DNA from: Streptomyces sp. DG1A-41
Lineage (GTDB): Bacteria; Actinomycetota; Actinomycetes; Streptomycetales; Streptomycetaceae
Reading direction: 5' to 3'
DNA: 64,000 bases
Assembly: GCF_037055355.1 (NCBI RefSeq)
Contig: NZ_CP146350.1
Coordinates: 1,258,501 to 1,322,500 of the forward strand
Made by a program: the position numbers and the translations under genes. Below are positions 16,349-24,572 of the stretch, in pieces. Position 1 is the first letter of the stretch. Each line of letters begins with the position of its first letter. The notes under the pieces were generated by a model. That model worked only from the letters and a program-made list of their open reading frames with translations. It had not been told where the DNA came from and made no database searches.

Positions 16349-17287
16349 ATGACCACCGTCACCACCCTCAGCCGGGTCACCACCCCCTCGGGGGGCCGCC
16401 CCCGTCGCCGCCTCGACTGGCGTCTCCGCTTCGTCGCCCTGTCCCTGATCTGGGGCTTCAGCTTCCTCCTCATCAAGGTGGGCACCGGGGGGTACGCGCC
16501 GTTCCAGGTCACACTCGGACGGCTGGTGTTCGGTACGGCGGTGCTGGCCGCCGCGATGGCGGTGCGCCGCGAGCGGCTGCCGCGCGGGGCGGGTACCTGG
16601 GGGCATCTGACGGTCGCCGCGTTCCTGCTCAACGCCCTGCCGTTCTCGCTGTTCGCGTACGCCGAGCTGACCATCCCGTCCACGCTGGCGGGCATCTGCA
16701 ACGCGACCTCGCCGCTGTGGGGCATGGCGCTGTCCCTGGTCGCCCTGTCGGAGGACCGCCCGACCCGGGTGCGCGTCGCCGGGCTCGGCCTCGGCTTCCT
16801 CGGAGTCCTCACGGTGCTGGGTGCCTGGCAGGGCTTCCACGGCCTGGACGCCACCGGCACGGCGCTGGCCCTGCTGGCCTCCCTCAGCTACCCGATCGGC
16901 TGGATCTACGTCCGCCGCACCCTGGCCGGCACCAGCCACTCACACCTTGCGATGACGGGCGCGCAGTTGCTGCTCGCGACGGTCCAACTGGCTGTCGTGA
17001 CCCCGCTGTTCACGACCCTGCCCACCAGTCTGTCCGTCGGGCCGCTGCTGGCGATCGCCGCCCTGGGCGCACTGGGCACGGGCCTGGCGGTCCTCCTCCA
17101 GTACGGCCTGGTCGCCGAAGTCGGGCCGACGACGGCCCAGATGGTCACGTACTTCATCCCGGTCATCGCCACGGCCGCGGGCGTCACCCTCCTCGGCGAG
17201 TCGCTCACGTGGTCGACACCGGTCGGGGCGGTCATCGTCCTGATCGGCGCGGCACTTACGCAGGTCCGGCCGAAGGCTGGGACGTAG
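16349..17287 (+). CDS. EamA-family (DMT) transporter
   Basis: 312 residues with about ten membrane helices in two EamA repeats: SLIWGFSFLLIKVG opens repeat 1 and ALALLASLSYPIGWIYVRR opens repeat 2; the end VGAVIVLIGAALTQ is typical. Family members export amino acids, nucleosides or drugs, or import metabolites. The substrate is unknown. It is divergent from a LysR regulator that probably controls it. ATG 16349 is used; GTG 16340 three codons upstream is equally possible. Confidence 0.9.
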   Translation: MTTVTTLSRVTTPSGGRPRRRLDWRLRFVALSLIWGFSFLLIKVGTGGYAPFQVTLGRLVFGTAVLAAAMAVRRERLPRGAGTWGHLTVAAFLLNALPFSLFAYAELTIPSTLAGICNATSPLWGMALSLVALSEDRPTRVRVAGLGLGFLGVLTVLGAWQGFHGLDATGTALALLASLSYPIGWIYVRRTLAGTSHSHLAMTGAQLLLATVQLAVVTPLFTTLPTSLSVGPLLAIAALGALGTGLAVLLQYGLVAEVGPTTAQMVTYFIPVIATAAGVTLLGESLTWSTPVGAVIVLIGAALTQVRPKAGT

Positions 17288-17306
17288 TCCGGCCGGGGAG
17301 TCCGGC

Positions 17307-17422
17307 GTCGAGGTCCGCCAGTGGTCGGCCGAAGAGGCCCGGCCAGGGCCTCGGACCTGGGACCGTCGAGGCCCGCCAGGGCACGGCCGTAGGGGCCTGG
17401 CCGGGGCCTCGGACCTGGTACC
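17307..17422. repeat. Two tandem copies of a 58-bp repeat
   Basis: Two consecutive 58-bp units (17307-17364 and 17365-17422) share the start GTCGAGG(T/C)CCGCCAG, the interior GGCC..GGGCCTCGGACCTGG, and end GG(G/T)ACC. They lie in a 341-bp geneless stretch between the convergent EamA and MocR genes. A second pair of 24-bp direct repeats (GCGGCCCCGGCCCGGCA(G/T)TCTCAG) sits at 17563-17586 and 17609-17632. Nothing else is seen in this gap. Confidence 0.75.
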
Positions 17423-17628
17423 TGGTAACCGGGGTTCTGGGACCCGGCGGATTCGGCGGTCGCCGCGGACGCAGCGGCCGACACCTCGGAAGCAGCGGGC
17501 TGCGGACGACGCCCAACCAGCCGGTTCGCGGACGCGGCCGACGCAGCGGCTTCGCCGACACCGCGGCCCCGGCCCGGCAGTCTCAGCGGCCCCAACTCGG
17601 AAGCATCAGCGGCCCCGGCCCGGCATTC

Positions 17629-18960
17629 TCAGACGTAACTCCGCGCCGGAGCCGGCCCCAGGGCGGAGGCGATCGCGTCGGCCAGCGCCTCGGTCTCGTC
17701 CTCGGTGAGCGTCGAGACGGTGACCCGGATGCCGGGCGGTGCGCTCAGCCGGAAGCGGGCGCCGGGGGCGACGGCCCAGCCGGCGTGCAGCAGCCGGGCG
17801 ACGGCGCCGGTCTCGTCCGGCACGGGCACCCACACGTTCATGCCGCTGCGCCCGTGCGCCACGACACCGCGCCGGTCGAGCGCACCGATCAGCACGTCCC
17901 GGCGCCTCCCGTACGCCGCCGCCACCGCGCGCGTGTCCACCGCCCCGTCGACCCACAGCCGCACCAATGCCCGCTGCATCAGCCGGCTCACCCAGCCGGG
18001 CCCGAGCCGCTGCCGGCCGTGGACCCGGTCGAGGGTGACGGCGTCCCCGGTGAGGAGGGCGAGGCGCAGATCGGGTCCGTAGGCCTTGGCGGCCGAGCGC
18101 ACGAACGCCCAGTGCCGGGTGGCTCCGGCCAGGGGATGGAGGGGCACGTCGACGATGCCGTGCCCGTGGTCGTCCTCGATGAGGAGGGTCTCCGGGTGCT
18201 CCTGGAGCACGGACCGCAGGGCACGCGCGCGCGTGGCGCTCACCGCGGCGCCGGTCGGGTTCTGCGCCCGGTCCGTGACGATCAGGGCACGCGCCCCGGC
18301 CGCCAGCGCCCGCCGTACGTCGTCGGCGCACGGCCCCTCGTCGTCGAGGCCGACGGGGACGGTCCGCAGCCCGAGCGCCGGGACGAGGTCCAGTGTCCTG
18401 CTCCAGCCGGGGTCCTCGACGGCGACGGTGTCGCCGGGCTTGAGGTGGGCCGCCAGAACCCGCTCCACGGCGTCGAGCGCTCCGGAGACCACGGCGAGCG
18501 GTCCTTCCGGCACCCCGTCGGCGTCGAACCCGCCCCGGGTGATCCGGGCCAGCTCGGGATCCACGGGTGCCTCGCCGTACAGCACCGGAGCACGGTCGCC
18601 CTCGGCGGCCGCCGCCGCGAACGCCTCCGCGAGGGCCGGCAGCAGAGCCGGATCCGGGTTGCCGCTGGACACGTCGCGCACGCCTTCGGGGACGTCGACC
18701 CTGATGTGGTCCCGCCCGGTCGTGGCCGGCGCGGGCCGCACCCGGCTGCCGCGCCGGCCCGCGGTCTCGATGACCCCGCGCTCGCGCAGGGTCCGGTACG
18801 CGGCCGCGACCGTGTTGGGATTCACTCCCAGCTGCTCGGCCAACTCCCGCATCGGCGGCAGCAGTTGACCCGGCCGCAGCTCACCGCTCCCCACCGCCCG
18901 CTCGACGCTCGCGGAAATGTCCGCTGCGCGACGTCCGCTGATCCGATACTCTCCTAGCAC
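17629..18960 (-). CDS. MocR-type regulator (GntR HTH fused to aminotransferase fold)
   Basis: 443 residues. Residues 1-75 form a GntR winged helix (LPPMRELAEQLGVNPNTVAAAYRTLRERGVIE). The rest is a fold-type-I aminotransferase domain with the PLP lysine K292 in SAAKAYGPDLR and the upstream NPTG segment (TDRAQNPTG). MocR proteins sense PLP or another amine and regulate transcription. The divergent gene encodes a PPOX-fold protein, fitting a vitamin B6-type circuit, although that gene need not be PdxH. The GTG start at 18960 is preceded by CATAAT at 7 nt, so it may be leaderless. Confidence 0.92.
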   Translation of the reverse strand: MLGEYRISGRRAADISASVERAVGSGELRPGQLLPPMRELAEQLGVNPNTVAAAYRTLRERGVIETAGRRGSRVRPAPATTGRDHIRVDVPEGVRDVSSGNPDPALLPALAEAFAAAAAEGDRAPVLYGEAPVDPELARITRGGFDADGVPEGPLAVVSGALDAVERVLAAHLKPGDTVAVEDPGWSRTLDLVPALGLRTVPVGLDDEGPCADDVRRALAAGARALIVTDRAQNPTGAAVSATRARALRSVLQEHPETLLIEDDHGHGIVDVPLHPLAGATRHWAFVRSAAKAYGPDLRLALLTGDAVTLDRVHGRQRLGPGWVSRLMQRALVRLWVDGAVDTRAVAAAYGRRRDVLIGALDRRGVVAHGRSGMNVWVPVPDETGAVARLLHAGWAVAPGARFRLSAPPGIRVTVSTLTEDETEALADAIASALGPAPARSYV

Positions 18961-18971
18961 AAAGCTGATTA

Positions 18972-18983
18972 TGCACTAGTGCA
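18972..18983. promoter_or_regulatory. Perfect 12-bp palindrome between MocR and PPOX genes
   Basis: TGCACTAGTGCA lies directly between the divergent starts, 12 bp from each probable start codon. It overlaps the putative promoter of the MocR gene and is the best candidate operator in this 35-bp gap. Confidence 0.5.
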
Positions 18984-18995
18984 ATGGAGATCGCC

Positions 18996-19679
18996 ATGCC
19001 GGGGACCCCGCAGACGCCGTCGCAACCCGCCGCCTACGCCCCCACCGACCGCACCGTCCCCACCCGCGCGCCGGACCGGGCCTCGTACGACAGGGAACTG
19101 GTGCACTCGATACTCGACGAGGCCTACGTCTGTCATCTGGGCTTCGTCCGCGACGGCGCGCCGGTCGTGCTGCCCACGCTGTACGCCCGGGTCGGCGAGC
19201 GGCTCTATGTGCACGGCTCGACGGGCTCGCGCCCGCTGCGGGCGGCCGGCCAGGCCGACCCGGGACTCCCGGTCTGCCTGACCGTCACGCACGTCGACGG
19301 ACTGGTCCTGGCCCGCTCGGCCTTCCACCACTCGATCAACTACCGCTCCGTGGTGGTGCACGGCGTCGCCCACGACGTGACGGATCCCGAGGAGAAGCGG
19401 CAGGCCCTGGACGCCCTGGTCGACCACGTCGTCACGGGCCGTTCCGCCGACTCGCGGCCGGCCAACAAGAAGGAACTGGCCGCCACCGCGGTGCTCCGCC
19501 TCGACCTGGACGAGGTCTCCGCCAAGCTCCGCACCGGCGGCGTGAACGACGAACCGGAGGACCTCGGCCTGCCGCACTGGGCGGGTGTGGTCCCGGTGCG
19601 TAAGACCTACGGCACTCCGATCGCCGACCCGGACCTGGGCCCCGGCACCGAGCTGCCCGACTACTTGAGGGCGCTGTAA
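18996..19679 (+). CDS. PPOX-fold flavin-nucleotide-binding protein
   Basis: About 227 residues of the pyridoxamine 5'-phosphate oxidase-like type 2 family. The conserved core runs from LDEAYVCHLGFVRDGAPVVLPTLYARVGERLYVHGS to RSAFHHSINYRSVVVHG. These proteins bind FMN, F420 or haem; the conserved HHSINYRS segment is a family hallmark. ATG 18996 is preferred over ATG 18984 because GGAGA precedes it by 6 nt, while 18984 abuts the palindrome. It is divergent from the MocR regulator and likely its target. Confidence 0.87.
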   Translation: MPGTPQTPSQPAAYAPTDRTVPTRAPDRASYDRELVHSILDEAYVCHLGFVRDGAPVVLPTLYARVGERLYVHGSTGSRPLRAAGQADPGLPVCLTVTHVDGLVLARSAFHHSINYRSVVVHGVAHDVTDPEEKRQALDALVDHVVTGRSADSRPANKKELAATAVLRLDLDEVSAKLRTGGVNDEPEDLGLPHWAGVVPVRKTYGTPIADPDLGPGTELPDYLRAL

Positions 19680-19710
19680 GAGGCGCGGGGCTGTGCTGCC
19701 CGTCCAGTAG

Positions 19711-20661
19711 TCACACGAGCATCACCGGCTCCTTGGACACCCTCGCACCCCGCGCCTCCCCCACCGCGAGCCCCACGACCGAGCCCAGCATCAGCACGGT
19801 GCCGGCCAGCGTCGCCGCCGTGAGGTGCTCACCGAGCAGGACGACGGCGAGCACCGCCGCACTCACCGGCTCCAGCAGCATGATCACCGAGACGGTGGCC
19901 GACCGTACGACGGCCGCGCCGGCGAAGTAGAGGCCGTAGGCGAGGGCCGTGGGGACGGCGGCGACGTACGCCAGCAGGACCAGGACCCGGCCGGGTTCCT
20001 CGGTGTGCGGCAGCAGCCCCTCGGCCACGGCGAACGGCAACAGGCACAGGCTCGTGACGGCGAAGGCCCCGACGGTCGTCCGGGAGGCGTCGGCCCCGCC
20101 GTCGCGGCCCCACCGGCGGGTGAGCAGCGTCATCGCGCTGTACCCGGCCGCGGACAGCAGCGCGAGCAGCACACCCCACGGGCGCACGGTCGTGCCCCCG
20201 CCCCCGAGGACGAGGACCGCGAGCCCGGCGAGAGCACCCGCGACGGCGGCGGTTCCGCCCCGGCCGAGGCGCTCGGCGAGCGTCAGCCGGGCACCGAGCG
20301 CGATGAGCACGGGCCCGGCGCCCAGGGTGACGGCCGTGGCGACGGCGAGGCCGGTGGCGGAGACGGCCGCGAAGTAGGCCGTCTGGAACACCGCGAGCCC
20401 GAGTCCGGTGATCCCGGCCCGCAGCGCCCGGCGCCCCAGCGGCTCCCGTACGGCGGTCCCGGCCCGTGGCCGGACGAGGCGGACGGCGAGCAGCAGCACG
20501 AGTCCGGCGGCGCAGCGCCAGAAGGAGAGGGCGACGGGCCCCATGTCACTGGTCCGGTAGACCAGTGAGGCGGCCGCGCCCGCGGTGCCCCAGGCGACAC
20601 CGGCGACGATCAGGTAGAGGAGGCCTCGCCCTACGGGCAGGCCGGAGGCAGTCTTCGACAC
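19711..20661 (-). CDS. EamA-family (DMT) transporter
   Basis: 316 residues with ten predicted membrane helices in two EamA halves ([37 protein letters not shown]). The C-terminal half ends [19 protein letters not shown], a very conserved EamA segment. It is likely an exporter or uptake carrier for a small metabolite. GTG 20661 with GGAGAG upstream is preferred over the longer frame to 20745. It is followed on the same strand by a second EamA gene, 227 bp upstream. Confidence 0.9.
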   Translation of the reverse strand: MSKTASGLPVGRGLLYLIVAGVAWGTAGAAASLVYRTSDMGPVALSFWRCAAGLVLLLAVRLVRPRAGTAVREPLGRRALRAGITGLGLAVFQTAYFAAVSATGLAVATAVTLGAGPVLIALGARLTLAERLGRGGTAAVAGALAGLAVLVLGGGGTTVRPWGVLLALLSAAGYSAMTLLTRRWGRDGGADASRTTVGAFAVTSLCLLPFAVAEGLLPHTEEPGRVLVLLAYVAAVPTALAYGLYFAGAAVVRSATVSVIMLLEPVSAAVLAVVLLGEHLTAATLAGTVLMLGSVVGLAVGEARGARVSKEPVMLV

Positions 20662-20888
20662 GTGTTCTCTCCGCAGACGCGCACCACGCGCCGCGCGGGA
20701 CGGCGGCGGCTGGTACGCGGAAGTTCGGGAAGGGCCCCGGATCACGTCGGATCAGCGGGGTCCGCGGACTTCGTCTGCGGGCAGCACCGTTCGGCCCGGC
20801 GGTGACATGCCGGGCGCGGTTTCCGGAGGGCCCGCCTCAGGCGGCGGGAGGCGGAAGAACGAGTGCGTTCGAAGGCATGATCGGCAGC

Positions 20889-21908
20889 CTATGCGGCCTT
20901 TCCGGGCCGGGACAACTTCCTTTCCGGACCGCCGCTCGCCACCGGCCGTTCGGAGCCCTTCGCGGGCGTCGAGGACTGTGCGATGAACGCGCCCACCAGC
21001 ACGATCACGCCACCGGCGAGCTGCGGCGCCGACAGGTGCTCGCCCAGCAGGATCCAGGCCAGGACGGTGGCGATGACCGCTTCGAGACAGGCCACGACAC
21101 CGGCGACCTGCGGGGAGAGCCGGCGCACGGCGAGCACGCCGGTGACGTACGCGACGACCGTGGCGACGAGGACGATCCAGGCCAGCAGGGCGACCGCGGC
21201 GACGGGCGTGCCGTCCATGCGCGCGGTGCCCTGGAGCACGGACCAGTCCATGCTCCAGGGCCGGGCGACGACGGTCAGCACGGCCGCGCCGACGAGCAGG
21301 CCGTAGGCGATGACGCCGAGCGGGTCGGGCGCCTCGTCCCCGGCGTCGCTGCCCTGGTCGGAGAGGACGAAGTAGCCGACCTGGCAGCAGGCCGCGCCGA
21401 GGGCGAGCAGCAACCCCAGGGCGTCGAACCCCAGCCCCGACCACACCTCGACCACGCACGCGAGCCCGCCGACGGCGAGGACGACACCGACCGCCGCGGC
21501 ACGCGTCACGGGCCGCCGCTGTACGAACCGCACCCAGCCGAGCACGAGGGCGGGCGCCAGGTACTCGATGAGCAGTGCCACCCCGACGGGGATACGGGAG
21601 AGCGCGGCGAAGTAGCAGGCCTGGACACCGGCGACGGCCAGCAGCCCGAACCCGGCGAGCAGTCCGGGGCGGCGGCGCAGCAGCGCGCGGTGGCGCACGG
21701 CGAGCGGCAGCATCACCAGGGCCGCCCCGGCGACGCGCAGCCACACCACGTGCAGCGGGTCCAGACCCGCCTCGATCAGCGGCTTGGCCGCGACACCGGA
21801 TCCGCCGAAGGCGACCGCGGACAGGAGCGCGAGGCCGAGGCCGACGCCCTTTCCGTGCCTGCTGGGGCTGCTGTCAGACGTACGCACCGGCACATGATGA
21901 CAGGCCAT
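20889..21908 (-). CDS. EamA-family (DMT) transporter
   Basis: About 339 residues, ten membrane segments, EamA repeats opening LALLSAVAFGGSGVAAKPLIEAGLDPLHVVWLRV and LLALGAACCQVGYFVLSDQ. The end of the second repeat contains LEAVIATVLAWILLGEHLS. Substrate unknown. The start is uncertain: ATG 21908 is used, but GTG codons at 21890 and 21884 are close and none has a good ribosome binding site. It is the third EamA transporter in 6 kb. Confidence 0.88.
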   Translation of the reverse strand: MACHHVPVRTSDSSPSRHGKGVGLGLALLSAVAFGGSGVAAKPLIEAGLDPLHVVWLRVAGAALVMLPLAVRHRALLRRRPGLLAGFGLLAVAGVQACYFAALSRIPVGVALLIEYLAPALVLGWVRFVQRRPVTRAAAVGVVLAVGGLACVVEVWSGLGFDALGLLLALGAACCQVGYFVLSDQGSDAGDEAPDPLGVIAYGLLVGAAVLTVVARPWSMDWSVLQGTARMDGTPVAAVALLAWIVLVATVVAYVTGVLAVRRLSPQVAGVVACLEAVIATVLAWILLGEHLSAPQLAGGVIVLVGAFIAQSSTPAKGSERPVASGGPERKLSRPGKAA

Positions 21909-22018
21909 GACAGGAGCGTCACCCCCTATGACACCTGTCTCACTGCCTGGACGCGACGAGCTGCTCGGTAAAGGCCCGGTCAGTAAGCGCCTTCGCCGCC
22001 TCTGACGCACTCCTGAGG

Positions 22019-22123
22019 CGGGTCGACGTCTCCGTGAGGCCGATTGGCGTGTCCCCGGGGCCGGTCGACGTGACCCTGGAACCGGTCGACGTATCCCTAA
22101 GGCCGGTCGACGTGTTCCTGAGG
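22019..22123. repeat. 21-bp minisatellite, five units
   Basis: Five consecutive 21-bp units (starting 22019, 22040, 22061, 22082 and 22103), consensus on the plus strand CCGGTCGACGTNNCCNTGAGG, with a degenerate half-unit on either side. Being 7 codons long, it keeps frame. On the minus strand the right-most unit codes the last residues of the Clp-N gene and the next unit supplies its stop codon. Confidence 0.85.
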
Positions 22124-22642
22124 CCGGTCGATCCAGCCGTCGATCCGGGCGAGCACCGCGTGCGGGTCGATCCCGGCACGTTGGAGCACCTCGACCGCGC
22201 GCGCCTGCGAGTCGACGACGATCGCCGCGAGCAGGTCGATCCCGCGGGCCGGCCCACCGTGCCGCACGGCGCGTTCGCAGGCGTACTCCATCGAGGCCGC
22301 GGCCAGCGGCGAGAAGCCCGCGGTCTCCGTCACGACGGGGACGGCGCCGGAGTCCTCGACGCCGCTCTGCCAGCGCAGGCCGTAGCCGATGCTGCGCTGG
22401 ACGAGGTAGCCGAGCAGTCGCGCGATGTGCGGCCCGTCGCCGAAGACGACACGCACCTCGGGGTCGGACTCCAGCAGCGAGTGGAGCAAGTGGGCCGTGT
22501 CGATCTGCCGGTCCGCGTCCCTGACCGCTCTCCGGCGGGCACCGGTGACCACCGATGCCAGCTCCGCACTGAGCCTGGCATCGTTCTCCGCGCGGTGGAT
22601 GCCGTGCTCATGGGCCGACTGGCGGGGGATACGGGGTTGCAC
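22097..22642 (-). CDS. Clp N-terminal (Clp-R) domain protein
   Basis: About 181 residues carrying two Clp-N repeats without AAA+ modules (VTGARRRAVRDADRQIDTAHLLHSLLE; SPLAAASMEYACERAVRHGGPARGIDLLAAI). Such free-standing Clp-N proteins may act as adaptors or decoys for ClpC/ClpP. GTG 22642 is chosen because GGGGTAGGGGAT lies immediately upstream; ATG 22678 is an alternative. The C-terminus (PQEHVDRP) is one unit of a 21-bp minisatellite, and the stop is a CAG-to-TAG change in the next unit, so the tail length is probably variable between strains. Confidence 0.82.
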   Translation of the reverse strand: MQPRIPRQSAHEHGIHRAENDARLSAELASVVTGARRRAVRDADRQIDTAHLLHSLLESDPEVRVVFGDGPHIARLLGYLVQRSIGYGLRWQSGVEDSGAVPVVTETAGFSPLAAASMEYACERAVRHGGPARGIDLLAAIVVDSQARAVEVLQRAGIDPHAVLARIDGWIDRPQEHVDRP

Positions 22643-22866
22643 ATCCCCTACCCCATCAGTTCCGAAGGCCCGGGTCATCCTCGGAACGGAGCATTTTCGC
22701 GTCCCACAGAAAGTGGACATCGCGGGCCGGGATCTCCTCCTTACGGAGGACATCAGGCTGCTTCATCCGGCGACTCCGAAACGGCTGACAGATCGTCAGT
22801 ATTGAACATTGCAGCCATCACGGCTACGTTCCGCGACATCCAGCCCGACGTGAAGAGGTGGTACGC

Positions 22867-23295
22867 ATGGCCGAGGTCAGCGCGGAGGCACACATCGGGG
22901 CGCCGGCCGAGAAGGTGTGGGCCAAGCTCACGGACTGGTCGGCGTACGGTGAGTGGAACGCGACCCACACGAGCTTCCCGGCGGGCGGACCCGAACCCCT
23001 CGAAGTGGGCGCGACGTTCCAGGAGAACCTGCGGCTCATGAACTTCCCGGCCGAGGTGGAGTGGACCGTCGAGGCACTGGAACCGGCCCAGGCGCTCGCC
23101 ATCCGCGGCAAGGGCCCGATGGGCGTGACCGTCGCGACGCGCTACACCCTCACGCCCGTCGGTGACGCGACGACGGTCCGCATCGACGGCGAGTTCACGG
23201 GCGCGACGGTGTCGCTGATGGCGGGCAAACTCAAGGACTCGGCCACGGCCGCCCTGAACGAGTCGCTGCGCAGGCTGGACGGCATGGTGACCTGA
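22867..23295 (+). CDS. SRPBCC (START-like) family protein
   Basis: 142 residues with the polyketide cyclase/dehydrase-like helix-grip fold: VSAEAHIGAPAEKVWAKLTDWSAYGEWNATH at the N-terminus and a long C-terminal helix ending DSATAALNESLRRLDGM. These proteins bind hydrophobic ligands in a deep cavity; some are aromatases/cyclases. It is a single gene with no biosynthetic neighbours, so the ligand is unknown. ATG 22867 follows GAGGTGG by 6 nt. Confidence 0.87.
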   Translation: MAEVSAEAHIGAPAEKVWAKLTDWSAYGEWNATHTSFPAGGPEPLEVGATFQENLRLMNFPAEVEWTVEALEPAQALAIRGKGPMGVTVATRYTLTPVGDATTVRIDGEFTGATVSLMAGKLKDSATAALNESLRRLDGMVT

Positions 23296-23336
23296 CACCT
23301 CGGGCACGGGCGCCGGCACATTCCCGGCACAAGCCG

Positions 23337-23368
23337 AGGCGCCCCGTGGACCACTCCACGGGGCGCCT
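23337..23368. terminator. Strong bidirectional hairpin terminator
   Basis: Perfect 14-bp arms (AGGCGCCCCGTGGA / TCCACGGGGCGCCT) around a CCAC loop, between the convergent SRPBCC and PadR genes. No T-tract on either side. Confidence 0.8.
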
Positions 23369-23467
23369 GCTCAGCGCCACACTCAGCGACGACGCTCGCC
23401 CCTCACCCCTCGTCGGCCACCGTCGCCCTCGTCGACCCTCGTGAGTTCTCGGTCCTCGTCAGTCCCG

Positions 23468-24097
23468 TCAGTCCTCGTCAGCGAGGATCAGATACAGCTT
23501 CTTGCGGGCTTCATTGATGACGCCGAGCGCCTTCTCCCGCTGCTCCTTGCTGCCGGTCTTCCAGACCTGGCCGAAGGCCTCCATGAGACCGAAGCCGGCC
23601 TGACGGACCTCGCCGAGAGCCTCCCAGTCGACCCCGCGGGAGGCCTCCTCCCAGGGCGCCTCGGGCCCCTCTTCGGCCGCGGCGCGGCCCGCCTCGGTGA
23701 GCGAGAACAGCTTCTTGCCGCCCTCGGACTCACTCGCGATCAGGCCCTCGTCCTCCAGCAACTGGAGGGTGGGGTACACCGAGCCGGGACTGGGCTTCCA
23801 CGCCCCGCCGCTGCGCTCGGCGATCTCCTGGATCATCTCGTAGCCGTGCATGGGCCGGTCCTTCAGCAGGGCCAGGATCGAGGCCCGTACGTCACCGCGC
23901 CGCGCCCTTCCCCTCGGCCCGCCACGCCCTCGTCCGCCCCAGGGTCCGGGACCGAAGCCCGGGCCACCGGGCCCGCCCCAGCCGGGCCCGCCCGGCCCGA
24001 AGGGCCCGAAGGCCGCACGCAGCCCCTCGAAACCACCCCGGCCGCCGTGACGGGGTCCCCCGTGGCCATGCCCATGCTCGAATCCGTGAGTACGCAT
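23468..24097 (-). CDS. PadR-family transcriptional regulator
   Basis: 209 residues. After a Gly/His/Pro-rich N-terminal tail (about 60 residues with HGHGHGG and GGPGWGGPGG runs) comes the PadR winged helix: RGDVRASILALLKDRPMHGYEMIQEIAERSGGAWKPSPGSVYPTLQLLEDEGLI. A C-terminal dimerisation helix follows. PadR proteins repress transport or stress genes; this Gly-rich N-tail form is common in Streptomyces. ATG 24097 has GGAGAG upstream. The palindrome CGATATATCG in its own promoter suggests autoregulation. No obvious target gene is adjacent. Confidence 0.9.
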   Translation of the reverse strand: MRTHGFEHGHGHGGPRHGGRGGFEGLRAAFGPFGPGGPGWGGPGGPGFGPGPWGGRGRGGPRGRARRGDVRASILALLKDRPMHGYEMIQEIAERSGGAWKPSPGSVYPTLQLLEDEGLIASESEGGKKLFSLTEAGRAAAEEGPEAPWEEASRGVDWEALGEVRQAGFGLMEAFGQVWKTGSKEQREKALGVINEARKKLYLILADED

Positions 24098-24142
24098 CAC
24101 AAACACTCTCCATTCCATCGTTGATCTGTCGCGATACCTCAA

Positions 24143-24152
24143 CGATATATCG
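24143..24152 (-). promoter_or_regulatory. CGATATATCG palindrome upstream of PadR gene
   Basis: Perfect 10-bp palindrome 46 bp before the PadR start, flanked by a partial copy (CGATA at 24132-24136). AT-rich in an otherwise GC-rich region, consistent with a PadR autoregulatory site. Confidence 0.45.
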
Positions 24153-24299
24153 GTACTCTTGCCATGGCAAGACACGGACCGGAACCTGGGCTGCCGACGG
24201 TTTGTGTCAGCGGAGATGAATCACCGTTCGGTTCGTGACACCGAAGATGAGCCCGTGCTCGGCTCCTCGAGGACGAGAAACAGCACCCCGATCCGCACC

Positions 24300-24487
24300 C
24301 GCACCGCGTCCAACGAGGCGATCCTGCGCCGTTTCACCCGCAACGCCTCCACCTCACCTACGCGGCCATGCTGGAAGTCGGCCGTGCACAGAATTCATCT
24401 TCGTCGCCCGCTACCTGCGGCTTCGTGACCTTCAGCGGGAGATCGAGGAGGATCTGAACGTGGACACCCTCATGCTCCGGGACATGT
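24300..24487 (+). pseudogene. Tn3-family transposase relic (frameshifted, deleted)
   Basis: Three pieces of a Tn3 transposase appear in order but in different frames: ASNEAILRRFTRNA (24306-24347), HLTYAAMLEVGRAQ (24350-24391) and FIFVARYLRLRDLQREIEEDLN (24392-24457). The last then runs directly into VDTLMLRDM. In intact Tn3 transposases the segment after REIEEGLN is followed by the VIFYGKGG region, and NTLMLQD comes some 45 residues later, so an internal deletion is implied. Roughly 60 residues survive from a ~1000-residue protein; it is inactive. No inverted repeats were found. It marks a past insertion next to the resistance-like genes. Confidence 0.75.
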
Positions 24488-24572
24488 GCCCTGTCTCATC
24501 GAAGGTTGAGCGATGGGTGTTCCGTCTCCAGCGGAGCACGGGGGACGAGGCGATCGGGAATACCGGGTGTGC

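Noticed and set aside
19711..21908. Two adjacent EamA genes as a heteromeric (SMR-like) pair
   Set aside because: Both are full ten-helix proteins and 227 bp apart, so each should function alone; close duplication is the simpler view.
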